Below, piece by piece: positions 41,478 to 50,165 of a stretch of DNA of 64,000 nucleotides (position 1 is its first letter; each line of letters opens with the position of its first letter). Location: NCBI RefSeq assembly GCF_011046735.1, contig NZ_CP049258.1:3738001-3802000 (forward strand). The letters are read 5' to 3'. Below the pieces are notes generated by a model. It saw only the letters and a program-made list of their open reading frames with translations, made no database searches and was not told the origin of the DNA. The position numbers and the translations under genes are program-made. Origin of the DNA: Nordella sp. HKS 07. Lineage in GTDB: Bacteria; Pseudomonadota; Alphaproteobacteria; Rhizobiales; Aestuariivirgaceae.

Positions 41478-42790
41478 ATCGGGAACCGCTGACGATGTTC
41501 TGCTATGTCGACATCTCGGGCCAGGTGCGCGGCAAGGGCATACCGACGCGTCTGCTGGAGAAACGGCTCGCGACCGGCGTCGGCTGGACGCCGACCAATA
41601 TCATGTTCACGCCGATGGGCACGATCGCGCCGTCTCCCTTCGGCCCGTTCGGCGACCTGATCCTCAAGCCGGATCGCAAGGCCGAGGCCAATGTGGACTT
41701 CGGCGACGGCTCGCCCAAGGAGCACTTCTTTCTCTGCGACCTGCTGACGACCGACGGAACCCCATGGGAGTGCTGCCCGCGCACGCTGCTGCGCCGGGCA
41801 GCCGACGATCTCAAATCGGAGGCGGGTGTTACGCTGCGCATCGCCTTCGAACATGAGTTCTTCTATTCCGGCGCGCGGGGGCGCACGGGCGATCTCTATG
41901 CCCTCGATGCCGTGCGCCGGCATGGCGCTTTCGGCGAGATTTTGCTGGCGGCACTCGCCCAATGCGGCATCGAAGCCGACGGCTATCTGGCGGAGTTCGG
42001 CGAAGGGCAGTTCGAGGTGACTTTCCCGCCGGCCGAACCGCTCGCGGCCTGCGACAAGGCGGTGATGCTGCGCGAGATGACGCGCGGCACCGCCTGGCGT
42101 CTGGGGCATAGCGTCAGCTTCTCGCCGCGTTTGAGCCCGACCGCCATCGGCAACGGGCTGCACATCCACATGAGTCTGTGGGACGAGGCGGGCCGGCCGA
42201 TCAGCCACGATCCGAAGGGGCCTTGCGGAGTGAGCGCCACGGCGGGCAAATTCCTGGCGGGCGTGCTCAAATACATGCCGGCCCTGTGCGCTTTCACCGC
42301 GCCGACGCCGGTGTCGTATCTGCGGCTGGTGCCGCATATGTGGAGCGCGGCGTGGTCGAGCCTCGGCTACCGCGACCGCGAGGCGGGCATCCGCATCTGT
42401 CCGACCTTCGACACCTTCCGGAGCAGCACCGCCGAGCAGTTCAACTTCGAATACCGCGCGGCCGATGCCTCGGCCTGCCCCTATATCCAGGTCGCCGCCA
42501 TCCTGCGGGCCGGTCTTGCCGGCCTGAAGCAAGGCCTGCCGACGCCCGAGCCGCTGGTCGAGCAGGATCCGGGCGCCTTCACGGATGCCGAGCGGCAGCG
42601 GCGCGGCATCGTCCGGCTGCCGGGCACTCTGGGCGCCGCTCTCGATGCATTGGAGGCCGATGTGACGGTCAAGGGATTCGTGCCGCCGCTCTTCCTCAAG
42701 GCCTATCTCGCGAACAAGCGGGCGGAGCTTGCCCTCAGCCAGGATTGGACCGCTGAGCAGATTTGCAGCCGCTACGCAGAAGTGTTCTGA
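41474..42790 (+). CDS. Glutamine synthetase family protein (gamma-glutamyl ligase-like)
   Basis: 438 residues. Glutamine synthetase fold: F-C-Y-V-D-I-S-G-Q-V-R-G-K-G near the N-terminus, E-H-E-F-F (metal Glu) near 127, E-G-Q-F-E-V-T near 175, G-N-G-L-H-I-H-M-S-L, then V-S-Y-L-R-L-V-P-H and N-F-E-Y-R-A-A-D. It is close to GlnT/PuuA-like ligases that attach glutamate to amines rather than ammonia. ATG 41474 overlaps the RpiR stop (ATGA). With the amidohydrolase it could form a gamma-glutamyl or N-acyl intermediate pathway for the compound imported by the divergent Liv system. Confidence 0.88.
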   Translation: MNREPLTMFCYVDISGQVRGKGIPTRLLEKRLATGVGWTPTNIMFTPMGTIAPSPFGPFGDLILKPDRKAEANVDFGDGSPKEHFFLCDLLTTDGTPWECCPRTLLRRAADDLKSEAGVTLRIAFEHEFFYSGARGRTGDLYALDAVRRHGAFGEILLAALAQCGIEADGYLAEFGEGQFEVTFPPAEPLAACDKAVMLREMTRGTAWRLGHSVSFSPRLSPTAIGNGLHIHMSLWDEAGRPISHDPKGPCGVSATAGKFLAGVLKYMPALCAFTAPTPVSYLRLVPHMWSAAWSSLGYRDREAGIRICPTFDTFRSSTAEQFNFEYRAADASACPYIQVAAILRAGLAGLKQGLPTPEPLVEQDPGAFTDAERQRRGIVRLPGTLGAALDALEADVTVKGFVPPLFLKAYLANKRAELALSQDWTAEQICSRYAEVF

Positions 42791-42795
42791 AGCTG

Positions 42796-42815
42796 GAGCA
42801 TCGGACCGAAAGCGG
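42796..42815 (+). repeat. Partial RIME-like repeat (left end)
   Basis: GAGCATCGGACCGAAAGCGG matches the left end of the full 100-bp element at 60338 (same CGGACC subtype) and then diverges. It lies between the convergent ligase and DUF924 genes. Confidence 0.55.
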
Positions 42816-42824
42816 GGGTGGATA

Positions 42825-43487
42825 TCACGCGTCCTTGGGCGGAACCTCAAGTTTCGTGGTGTGCGGAAAATTGCCCGTGGCGATGTAGTCCAGTTCCTCA
42901 GGCGTGCTGTCGCGCCCGAGGATGGCATTGCGGTGGGGATGGCGGCCGAAGCGGGCGATCACGGCGCGATGCCTGCGTGGCTGGGTGGCGCCGAACTCGT
43001 AAACCTGCCGCAGATGCGGCGGCGCCTCGTTGATGAGGCGGTCGGCAATGGCGATGGCGATGTCGAGGTTGGCGAGATGGTCGGCCGGATCGGCGCATTC
43101 GCAGTGTTCCAGCGGTATCTTGAAGGCGGCCTTCTGCCAGACGTTCTCCAGCGCGTCGAAATGGCCGTTCTCCAGTCCCTGAAGGCAAAGGTCGCGAGCT
43201 CTCTCGTCATATGCATAGGCGCGGGGCGTGCCTGCCCAGACCGACCGGGTGAACTGATCGAAGATTAGAGTCAGAGCCAGCCGCCCCATGGGCTTGGCAG
43301 CCCAATGATCCAGATCGCCCGCGGCGGCGCGTGTCGTGAGGTCGGAGAACCGCGTGATCACCTCCTCGTGGGCCCCGCCGCGCATGCGCCAGTTCCACAG
43401 ACGCATATGCTCCTCCGCCGTCGGCGCATCGCCATCGGGGAACCAGAAGGCGACGATATCTTCGGGGGCATAGTCCTGGGTGTTCAT
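42825..43487 (-). CDS. DUF924 family protein
   Basis: 220 residues. DUF924 pattern: I-V-A-F-W-F near the start, L-T-L-I-F-D-Q-F-T-R-S-V-W-A-G-T-P-R-A-Y-A-Y-D near 75-95, F-K-I-P-L-E-H-C-E, and the tail F-G-R-H-P-H-R-N-A-I-L-G-R-D-S-T-P-E-E. The fold is TPR-like and the function is unproven. ATG 43487 lies downstream of AAGGGA. The longer frame up to 44012 is a shadow of the SDR gene. An AATCCC/GGGATT hairpin lies between it and the SDR gene near 43537-43552. Confidence 0.9.
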   Translation of the reverse strand: MNTQDYAPEDIVAFWFPDGDAPTAEEHMRLWNWRMRGGAHEEVITRFSDLTTRAAAGDLDHWAAKPMGRLALTLIFDQFTRSVWAGTPRAYAYDERARDLCLQGLENGHFDALENVWQKAAFKIPLEHCECADPADHLANLDIAIAIADRLINEAPPHLRQVYEFGATQPRRHRAVIARFGRHPHRNAILGRDSTPEELDYIATGNFPHTTKLEVPPKDA

Positions 43488-43588
43488 GGGTGTGCCGTTC
43501 CCTTCTTCCGAGGCAATCGAAGTCGCGTTCCATTTGAATCCCTTACGGGATTCTTGTTGGGGGTTTAGTGTGCGAATCTGGCGGATGC

Positions 43589-44329
43589 CTAAGCCATGAT
43601 GTCGCCGCCATTGGGATCGAACACCGCGCCAATATAGAAGCCGGCGTCCTCGCCGGCCAGCAACAGCGCCGTCGGAGCGATCTCCTCGACCCGGCCTTGC
43701 CGCTTGACGATCAGTTCGTTCTGCTTCCTGGCGGCCCATTCCGGCGGCAGTTTCATATCGGTGTCGAGCGGGCCCGGGCAGATCGCGTTGACAGTGATGT
43801 TGTCGTCGGCAACCTCGTAGGAGAGCGAGCGGGTCAGGCCGAGAATGCCGGCCTTGGCCGCGGCGTAATGCGCCATGCCGCCGGCGCCCTTGTGGGCGAG
43901 CTGCGAGCTGATGTTGATGATGCGGCCATAGCGGTTGCGGCGCATGGCCGGCAGCACCGCGCGCGTGCACAGAAAAACGCTCTTGAGATTGATGCGCAGC
44001 ATCTCGTCCCACATGGCGGTCGCCATGTTCTCCAGAAGCGCGACCGTCGCGATGCCGGCGTTGTTGACCAGGATATGCGGCGTGCCGAATTCCGAAATGA
44101 TCCGGGTAAACGCCTTGTCGACGGCGGCTTCATCGCCGACATCGGCGCCGATCGCGAGGCCGCGCCGGCCCTGTTGTGTGATCGCGACGGCGGTACGGGC
44201 CGCTCCGTCCGCGTTCCGGTCGATGACCGCGACATCGGCGCCTTCGGCGGCGTAGAGCAAGGCGATCGCCTTGCCGAGCCCGGTTGCCGCGCCGGTGACG
44301 ACCGCGATGCGCCGATCAAGCTTGCCCAT
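43589..44329 (-). CDS. Short-chain dehydrogenase/reductase
   Basis: 246 residues. Classical SDR: cofactor motif V-T-G-A-A-T-G-L-G-K near residue 10-19, I-D-R-N acidic NAD selector, N-N-A-G-I near 85, catalytic Ser in N-I-S-S-Q, Tyr-Lys in Y-A-A-A-K near 150, and I-C-P-G-P. The acidic residue after the second strand favours NAD over NADP. ATG 44329 has GGAGGAG 8 nt upstream; an 11-residue-longer frame is not supported. Substrate unknown; it may form a unit with the DUF924 gene 100 nt downstream. Confidence 0.9.
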   Translation of the reverse strand: MGKLDRRIAVVTGAATGLGKAIALLYAAEGADVAVIDRNADGAARTAVAITQQGRRGLAIGADVGDEAAVDKAFTRIISEFGTPHILVNNAGIATVALLENMATAMWDEMLRINLKSVFLCTRAVLPAMRRNRYGRIINISSQLAHKGAGGMAHYAAAKAGILGLTRSLSYEVADDNITVNAICPGPLDTDMKLPPEWAARKQNELIVKRQGRVEEIAPTALLLAGEDAGFYIGAVFDPNGGDIMA

Positions 44330-44463
44330 CCATGCTTCTCCTCCGATCGCGACAGCCGACACTCTGTCTCAGAACGTCCGCAAGGCAATGCAGATGAACC
44401 CGGAGAGGGGAACGAAACTGTCCGACCGGCGTTGGTATGCGCTTAACGCAAGGAGATTTCACT

Positions 44464-44667
44464 ATGGATTGGAATAGAGTCGAAGGCAATTGGAAGCAGG
44501 TCAAAGGCAAGGTCAAGGAGAAGTGGGGCAAGCTCACCGACGACGACCTGGACGTCATAAACGGACAGCGTGATCAGCTGGAAGGCAAGATCCAAGAGCG
44601 CTACGGAATAGCCAAGGATCAGGTCCGCAAGGACATAGACACGTGGTATACGACACAGGGCTGGTAG
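44464..44667 (+). CDS. CsbD family stress protein
   Basis: 67 residues, highly charged: M-D-W-N-R-V-E-G-N-W-K-Q-V-K-G-K-V-K-E-K-W-G-K-L-T-D-D-D, the CsbD signature, and the tail R-Y-G-I-A-K-D-Q-V-R-K-D-I-D. CsbD-like proteins are small, soluble, stress-induced and abundant. ATG 44464 has AAGGAG about 9 nt upstream. Confidence 0.93.
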   Translation: MDWNRVEGNWKQVKGKVKEKWGKLTDDDLDVINGQRDQLEGKIQERYGIAKDQVRKDIDTWYTTQGW

Positions 44668-44760
44668 AACGCACAACAAGCCCGCATCATTCCGAATTGA
44701 CCCGCTCCAGGCAATCAATGGGGCGGGTAAATTTCTGCGCGAGCAAACGCCAAGGGAATA

Positions 44761-45969
44761 ATGGTCACCAGAAAGAAGCGATTGCGTGCCGGCAAGAGCA
44801 TCTGGCAGGCGTTTCCAGCGCCCAGGATCTCGACCCGCGCCGCCACGGACCGCATGTCGGCGGATGTACTGGTGATCGGCGCCGGCATCAGCGGCGCATT
44901 GATCAGTGAAATGGCGGCGGCAGCGGGGCTGTCGGTAATCATCGCCGATCGGCGTGGCCCGATCCTTGGCTCGACGCCCGCGTCCACGGCGCTCGTTCAG
45001 TTCGAGATCGATACGCCCCTGACGAAATTGCGGGATAGGATAGGTGCAGGCAACGCGATCCGCGCATGGCGCCGATCGAAGCTCGCGGTGGAGAACCTCG
45101 CTCACCGCACGAAATATCTGGGGATCGATTGCCATATGGTTCGGCGAAATTCCCTATATCTTTCAGGCGACAGTCTGAATGCTGAGAAGCTGGAGCTTGA
45201 GGGAGAGGCACGCAACGCTGCTGGTTTTGAAACGGCTGTGCTGTCGCGATCGCAATTGAAGGCGGCGTACCGCTTAAGCAGATCGAAAGCGCTCCTGTCT
45301 TTCGGCAATCTGGCGCTCAATCCGCGCCTCCTCACATCTGGCTATTTGCGGCATGCCATGGCGCATGGTGTGCGCATCCTCGCGCCGGAAGAAGTCGTGC
45401 GGATCGAGGTTCGTGCCGGCGGGATAGCAGCTACTCTGAAAAGCGGGACGCGACTTCAGGCCGGTGCCGTCATTTATGCAACGGGGTACGAACTGCCGAA
45501 AATCGTCAAATTGCGATCGTTGAAGATTGCGTCTACTTTTGCAATCGCGACCTATCCTCAGAAACGACGGCTGTGGGCGACGCAAGCCCTGATCTGGGAA
45601 GCTTCGGAACCCTATCTTTATTTGCGCACGACACCTGACGGGCGCATTATCTGCGGGGGCGAGGACGAAGATTTCAGCGACGAGGATAGGCGCAACGCTC
45701 TCCTCCCAGCCAAGGTCGACCACATCCGTTTGAAATTGCAGAAATTGATGCCCTGGGTCGATACCACGCCGGAATTTCAGTGGGCTGCATCCTTCGGAGT
45801 CAGCAGTACCGGCCTTCCACGCATCGGCCGCATCCCCGGTCGGCAGGATGTTTACGCGGCCTTGGGATATGGCGGAAATGGAATAACATTCAGCCGTATA
45901 GCGGCGGAAGTCCTTACGGCGCAGCTGACAGGGCGACGCGACCCCGACGAAGACCTTTTCATGTTCTGA
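44761..45969 (+). CDS. FAD-dependent oxidoreductase (DAO family)
   Basis: 402 residues. Rossmann FAD motif V-L-V-I-G-A-G-I-S-G-A-L-I near residue 37-48 preceded by a basic 33-residue extension; A-D-R-R-G-P-I-L-G-S-T-P-A-S-T-A follows as in glycine/D-amino-acid oxidases. A second dinucleotide-proximal motif V-I-Y-A-T-G-Y-E-L is in the middle, and G-Y-G-G-N-G-I-T-F-S near the C-terminus. ATG 44761 has AAGGGA 5 nt upstream. It probably oxidises an amine or amino acid; which one is unknown. A RIME-like repeat follows 30 nt later. Confidence 0.88.
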   Translation: MVTRKKRLRAGKSIWQAFPAPRISTRAATDRMSADVLVIGAGISGALISEMAAAAGLSVIIADRRGPILGSTPASTALVQFEIDTPLTKLRDRIGAGNAIRAWRRSKLAVENLAHRTKYLGIDCHMVRRNSLYLSGDSLNAEKLELEGEARNAAGFETAVLSRSQLKAAYRLSRSKALLSFGNLALNPRLLTSGYLRHAMAHGVRILAPEEVVRIEVRAGGIAATLKSGTRLQAGAVIYATGYELPKIVKLRSLKIASTFAIATYPQKRRLWATQALIWEASEPYLYLRTTPDGRIICGGEDEDFSDEDRRNALLPAKVDHIRLKLQKLMPWVDTTPEFQWAASFGVSSTGLPRIGRIPGRQDVYAALGYGGNGITFSRIAAEVLTAQLTGRRDPDEDLFMF

Positions 45970-45998
45970 AGGATCTTCAACGCAACTGGTAACCGCTG

Positions 45999-46070
45999 GA
46001 GCATGATCCGGAAAACTGCGATCAAAGATCATGCGCAAACAAGAGGATTAAGCGCGAAGCCGGCGAGGCG
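45999..46070 (+). repeat. RIME-like intergenic repeat
   Basis: It begins GAGCATGATCCGGAAAA and contains the matching arm GATCATGCGCAAACAA, so GCATGATC pairs with GATCATGC. The order is the same as in the copies at 48234 and 52230, but the second hairpin is degraded. It lies between the convergent DAO and C45 genes and may act as a terminator-like structure. Confidence 0.75.
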
Positions 46071-46072
46071 TC

Positions 46073-47047
46073 CTATGGATCGCAGTAGCGAATCACTTCC
46101 GCATGCCGCTCAGCAAAATCGTCAAATCCTTGAGCCCACTTGTCGACCTGCCAATGCAGGGTGACGCAAGCGCGGCAAGGGTCATATTCTGCGGTGAACA
46201 GGGTGCCGAAACCCTCTTGGTAACGCCTCTGGAAGAGGGGCGGGAGGAGAAAAGCTTCGACGATTGAATCGGGTCTGGGGTCGTCTGCCAGCAGAGACTG
46301 CAAATAGGCACGGCGATCATGTGTTTCGGTAAAGCGGGGGCGCATAGCCTGCTCCGGTCCGCTCTGGTGATTTGTCGCGATGGCCGGCCAGACCTGACGC
46401 AGCCCGCCGCCCGGCTGCAACTCCACGCTCGCTGTCTGTCCAAGGCGATCCGCCAACGTAACATTGTAGGCCATATGAGACGGGACTCTCTTCAGCACGT
46501 CTAGGGCTTCTTCCACCGTCGAGCATGTCTCCAGGATGTAGCGAATGATGAGCGTAATGCCGAAGCCTGCGTCTGTGCCGCGGCGCCCTCCATAGGCAAT
46601 GGCCGCACATAGGCCATCGGCATTTATGCCGTCCGACAACCCCCATAGGAATTCCACCATGCCTATCACCGGCTTTTTCCAATGAGACTTCAACAGCAGG
46701 CCCTCATTGAGCTCCGGCGACAGATCATAGTTGCGGACGAGCCGCACCATGCCATGGCCGGCTGCGGCTGCGATGGAACAACCCGAGAGATATTCAGGTG
46801 GCTTCCAGTGCGACAGAAAACGCGCTTCGAGGTCGCCACTGCCGGAGAGGACCAGGAGCTTCTCATAGGTTTGAACGAGCTGCGGCATGTGGCGCTGCAA
46901 GGCCTGAAGGCAGGCGGCCGGCGACGGCCCGTCGAAACGGCGCGTTGCGAGCCACGCCCGGTATGCCGGCCATGAATACCGCCAACGGGATTGCCACTTG
47001 AGCCCGGGCAGATCTTCCTCAAGGGCGGTGAACGTCATTTGCGTCAT
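46073..47047 (-). CDS. C45-type peptidase / acyl-CoA:6-APA acyltransferase-like Ntn hydrolase
   Basis: 324 residues. The Ntn-hydrolase centre is G-C-S-I-A-A-A-A-G-H-G-M-V-R-L-V-R-N-Y-D, in which the Cys would become the N-terminal nucleophile after self-cleavage, followed by G-L-S-D-G-I-N-A-D-G-L and A-I-A-T-N-H. These match the C45/AT family that hydrolyses or transfers acyl-amide bonds. ATG 47047 overlaps the stop of the upstream esterase gene (ATGA); the frame to 47194 is a shadow. The pair suggests joint breakdown of an acylated amide or polyester-linked compound. Confidence 0.82.
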   Translation of the reverse strand: MTQMTFTALEEDLPGLKWQSRWRYSWPAYRAWLATRRFDGPSPAACLQALQRHMPQLVQTYEKLLVLSGSGDLEARFLSHWKPPEYLSGCSIAAAAGHGMVRLVRNYDLSPELNEGLLLKSHWKKPVIGMVEFLWGLSDGINADGLCAAIAYGGRRGTDAGFGITLIIRYILETCSTVEEALDVLKRVPSHMAYNVTLADRLGQTASVELQPGGGLRQVWPAIATNHQSGPEQAMRPRFTETHDRRAYLQSLLADDPRPDSIVEAFLLPPLFQRRYQEGFGTLFTAEYDPCRACVTLHWQVDKWAQGFDDFAERHAEVIRYCDP

Positions 47048-48210
47048 GCTGAAGGAACACCGCGCGGGGACGTAGGAGCCTTTGCCAGGAAGAAACGGAC
47101 CATTTCCGCGGAAGCATTGGGGCCATCGCCGAGCGTATAGGAGCCTCTGGGATTTCCACCGCTCCAGGCATGCCCCGACCCATGGATGATCCATTGCTCC
47201 ACTGATGCGACATCGGCAGATGCGGAGAATATTCGTCGATCGACAGTGCGTCCTCCGTCCGAAACGGTCAGTTCAAGAACATCGCCCGGACCTTTCGATC
47301 GCACCGCGTCCTTCCACAGGAAGGTTGCGTTCGCCGCAGCAACCGTCTGGTCCGCGCTGCCATGAAAAACAATCAGCCTTGGCTGGAATTCGTACCCCGC
47401 AGATGCGCGGGAGCGATGTCCATTTTCTCCCCGCATGGCGGCAAAGGCGCTGTTTGCATCATGCGCGGATTTGTAGGGGAGCCCGGAATGTATGCCGACC
47501 GCCGAATAGAGATCGGGATAGGTGGATCCCAGGACGACAGCCATGGCACCGCCGGCTGACAGGCCGGCCACAAATATGTTCTCCGGGGGGACTTGGAATT
47601 CAGCGCACACATCCCGGGTGAGTCCCGCGATAACCTCTGCTTCGCCACCCATGCGCGCCTGGTCCACCGGACGAAACCAATTCCAGCAGGACATCGGGTT
47701 GGCTGACGAGGGCTGATGCGGATACGCGACCAGAAGGTCATGCTCTTCGGCTATCGCATGAATGTTGGTGCCGACGGCGAAGTCTTCCGCCGTCTGCCGG
47801 CATCCATGCAGCATCACGATCAGACCGCGGGGTTTGATGCAGGAGGGGACAAATAGCCGGAAGTCGCGCTGCCCGCTTGCACAGGCGAAATGGCGTTTTG
47901 CAAAGTTCAAGCTTTCCGGAAGGGTGATATCCGGGCGATGGCTGCTGATATCGATCGGCAATTTGAAGGAACGCAGAGCCGCGATCGTTTCGGCGAGTCC
48001 CGCTCGTCGTTTGGGTTTGTTCGAGCGTGATTCTTGAGGTTCGAGATCCAGGGTTTGGGGTATGGGGAAGCTCGACAATGGAGGTTTTGACGCGTGAGTT
48101 TCCGGGCGCCCCGATCCGCCAAGCGCTTCCTGTATCAGGCGGGTTGCCTCGAGGGGATCTGAGGACCGGACAGCATCCAGCGCTCGGCCGATAGCCGTTG
48201 TATGCTTCAT
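47044..48210 (-). CDS. PHB depolymerase family esterase
   Basis: 388 residues with no clear signal peptide. The alpha/beta hydrolase core shows oxyanion L-H-G-C-R-Q near 133, nucleophile G-L-S-A-G-G near 215, and catalytic His in G-S-G-H-A-W-S-G-G near 350, as in esterases of the PhaZ/LpqC group. ATG 48210 has AGAAGG about 9 nt upstream. The 26 extra residues of the longer frame are encoded by the RIME-like repeat and are not genuine. Coupled to the C45 gene. The upstream CopG-type regulator may control it. Confidence 0.87.
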   Translation of the reverse strand: MKHTTAIGRALDAVRSSDPLEATRLIQEALGGSGRPETHASKPPLSSFPIPQTLDLEPQESRSNKPKRRAGLAETIAALRSFKLPIDISSHRPDITLPESLNFAKRHFACASGQRDFRLFVPSCIKPRGLIVMLHGCRQTAEDFAVGTNIHAIAEEHDLLVAYPHQPSSANPMSCWNWFRPVDQARMGGEAEVIAGLTRDVCAEFQVPPENIFVAGLSAGGAMAVVLGSTYPDLYSAVGIHSGLPYKSAHDANSAFAAMRGENGHRSRASAGYEFQPRLIVFHGSADQTVAAANATFLWKDAVRSKGPGDVLELTVSDGGRTVDRRIFSASADVASVEQWIIHGSGHAWSGGNPRGSYTLGDGPNASAEMVRFFLAKAPTSPRGVPSA

Positions 48211-48233
48211 GATGAGCATTTCCTTCTGAGCTA

Positions 48234-48330
48234 GAGCATGATCCGGAAAAGTGCGAAGCGGTTTTCTGAGAAGATCATGCGTAAACAAGAGATAAAGCGT
48301 GAGGGCGAATGGCCTAAAGCCATTACGCTT
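48234..48330 (+). repeat. RIME-like element, complete, flanked by TA
   Basis: A 97-bp element with TA on both sides (48232-48233 and 48331-48332). Hairpin 1 pairs GCATGATC with GATCATGC; hairpin 2 pairs AAAGCGT and ATGGC with GCCAT and ACGCTTT. The CopG stop codon (TAA on the minus strand, 48330-48332) is formed by its right edge. It occupies the spacer in front of the esterase gene. Confidence 0.8.
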
Positions 48331-48740
48331 TAGCGGATACGACCGGCGAGGGCCGCTTTGACTTCGGGACTTGCCTGCAGCGCGCCGAGCACGGTGAGGG
48401 ATTCGATGGTTGCGGCGGCCAGCTCTCCCGTCACATCGCTCGCTATCCTTGCCAGTCCTACGACACTGATCGACAGGCGTTCTCCTGACTTGCGTTTGGC
48501 TTCCAGTTCCGCGCGGCTGAAGTCACGCAAGCCGACATCAAAGGTCTGCCGCACGACGACGCGTTCAACCTCGGCCGCCTGCGCTGAAAGTTGATTGCGG
48601 ATGGCTGTGCGTATGAAGTCTGACCGGTTGGAGTAAAAACCCTCCCGGACGAGAAGGTCGATCTTGCCCAAATCGACATAACCGATGTTGAGCGTCAGTT
48701 TTTCCGTATCAGGAAACCGGAGTACTGCCATATTCTCCAT
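48330..48740 (-). CDS. CopG-type ribbon-helix-helix regulator
   Basis: 136 residues. The RHH fold is near the N-terminus: K-L-T-L-N-I-G-Y-V-D-L-G-K-I-D-L-L-V then F-Y-S-N-R-S-D-F-I-R-T-A-I-R-N-Q-L. The rest is helical and probably oligomerises. Start choice is uncertain between ATG 48740 and ATG 48731, both near GGA-rich sequence. It lies upstream of the esterase gene on the same strand, separated by the RIME-like element, and could regulate it. The stop codon is created by the element's boundary, so the C-terminus may have been altered by that insertion. Confidence 0.78.
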   Translation of the reverse strand: MENMAVLRFPDTEKLTLNIGYVDLGKIDLLVREGFYSNRSDFIRTAIRNQLSAQAAEVERVVVRQTFDVGLRDFSRAELEAKRKSGERLSISVVGLARIASDVTGELAAATIESLTVLGALQASPEVKAALAGRIR

Positions 48741-49007
48741 CCACTTTCCATCCAACCAGATGGTATATGGATGGTTCGTGGAGAGATTCAAGGGAATTCT
48801 CGTGCGCGCGATTTCTTTTCGAGTTGCCCCCGATTTCCCCTTGGGGCAGCTAATTTCTTTCCTGAGGAACTTCTGGCGAAATGTTCCGTTGAGTTCAGGT
48901 CCTCATTCCATCCGAGCGTGGTTGTCCTGGCTGACCGCAATGGCGGGGATGCATAGCTCTGAGTTGCATTGCGTAGAAACCTGGCGACTTTGGAGGGCCG
49001 CCGCAAA

Positions 49008-50165
49008 ATGGAACGCACCAAGGCGCCAAATAAGCTGCCTCAACTGCAACTGCTTGACGAACTGGATTCGCGACTGCGCTCCATCCGGGTCGCTCTTCTG
49101 GGAATATTCCTAATCTTGCTTGTTGGTCTCGTCTACTTTGCGCGGGACTTTCTCTTGCCAGTCATATTGGCGCTGCTCCTCGCGCTCACCTTGAGTCCAA
49201 TCGTGAGATTCATGCAGAAACGAGGGGTGGCGCCTCCCATAAGTGCGCTGTTCATTGTCCTGATCGTTCTAGGCATTTTTTGCGCTGGAATATTCTTTTT
49301 GAGCGGGCCGGTAACGGAGTGGGTCAGTCAAGCTCCTGAGATCAGCCGGAAGATCCAGTACAAGCTTGCGTCGCTCAGATCCCCCGTAAACGCCGTGGTC
49401 CAAGCCTCCGAGCAGGTCGGTCATATTGCCGATAGTACCTCGGCTGACGACGTGCAGAAAGTGGCTATTCAGCAACCAGGCATGCTATCGACCGCCGCCG
49501 CCAGCGCCTTCGGGGGAATTACCACGGCCGGCGTAACGTTCGTTTTGCTTCTCTTTCTGCTTTCTTCTGGAACGATGTTTTATCAGAAGTTAGTCAGCAT
49601 ACTTCCGTCATTGAGGGATAAGAAGCGCGCGCTCGCCATAGCATACGATGTAGAACGGGAGGTTTCTCAGTACCTCGCAACAATTACACTCATCAATTGC
49701 GGGTTCGGCGCCGCCGTCGCCATTGCAATGGCAGTCACAGGAATGCCAAATCCGGTTATGTGGGGCGTTGCGGCCGCACTGCTCAACTTCGTGCCTTACA
49801 TTGGTGCGCTGGCTGGCATCGTTATGGTTGGTATTGTTGCCCTTATTTCTTTTGACTCCGTCGCCTATGCTGTCATACCGCCCTTGTTATACGCCGCCTG
49901 TGCTTTTGCCGAAGGCCAACTCGTCACTCCGATTCTCCTTGGCAGACGCCTCGAGCTCAATTCTGTCGCCATTTTCATATGTGTTGCTTTGTGGAGCTGG
50001 CTCTGGGGGATTGTTGGCGCAATCATTGCCGTCCCTCTTCTTGTCGCGGTCAAAGTGTTTTGCGACCATTTTGAGCCTTTAGGTTCCTTTGGGGAGTTCC
50101 TTTCCGGAAGTCCGGTTTCGATAGCCGTTGAGGAATCAAAAGACAGGAATAATTCAGGAGACTAA
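49008..50165 (+). CDS. AI-2E family transporter (PerM/TqsA type)
   Basis: 385 residues with the 8-TM layout of the family: paired N-terminal helices, V-Y-F-A-R-D-F-L-L-P-V-I-L-A-L-L-L-A-L-T-L-S-P-I-V near residue 45, a soluble middle segment, then P-N-P-V-M-W-G-V-A-A-A-L-L-N-F-V-P-Y-I-G and E-G-Q-L-V-T-P-I-L-L-G-R-R-L-E-L-N. It is an inner-membrane carrier; members export autoinducers, Na+ or other solutes, so the substrate is open. ATG 49008 is used because GGAGGG lies 11 nt upstream. Its stop overlaps that of the convergent kinase gene by 4 bp. Confidence 0.9.
   Translation: MERTKAPNKLPQLQLLDELDSRLRSIRVALLGIFLILLVGLVYFARDFLLPVILALLLALTLSPIVRFMQKRGVAPPISALFIVLIVLGIFCAGIFFLSGPVTEWVSQAPEISRKIQYKLASLRSPVNAVVQASEQVGHIADSTSADDVQKVAIQQPGMLSTAAASAFGGITTAGVTFVLLLFLLSSGTMFYQKLVSILPSLRDKKRALAIAYDVEREVSQYLATITLINCGFGAAVAIAMAVTGMPNPVMWGVAAALLNFVPYIGALAGIVMVGIVALISFDSVAYAVIPPLLYAACAFAEGQLVTPILLGRRLELNSVAIFICVALWSWLWGIVGAIIAVPLLVAVKVFCDHFEPLGSFGEFLSGSPVSIAVEESKDRNNSGD

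Noticed and set aside
43488-44012. N-terminal extension of the DUF924 frame
   Set aside because: Antisense-like low-complexity shadow of the SDR gene (His/Gln/Arg-rich); DUF924 begins at ATG 43487.
48211-48288. 26-residue N-terminal extension of the esterase
   Set aside because: Encoded by the RIME-like repeat, and the true ATG has its own ribosome binding site.
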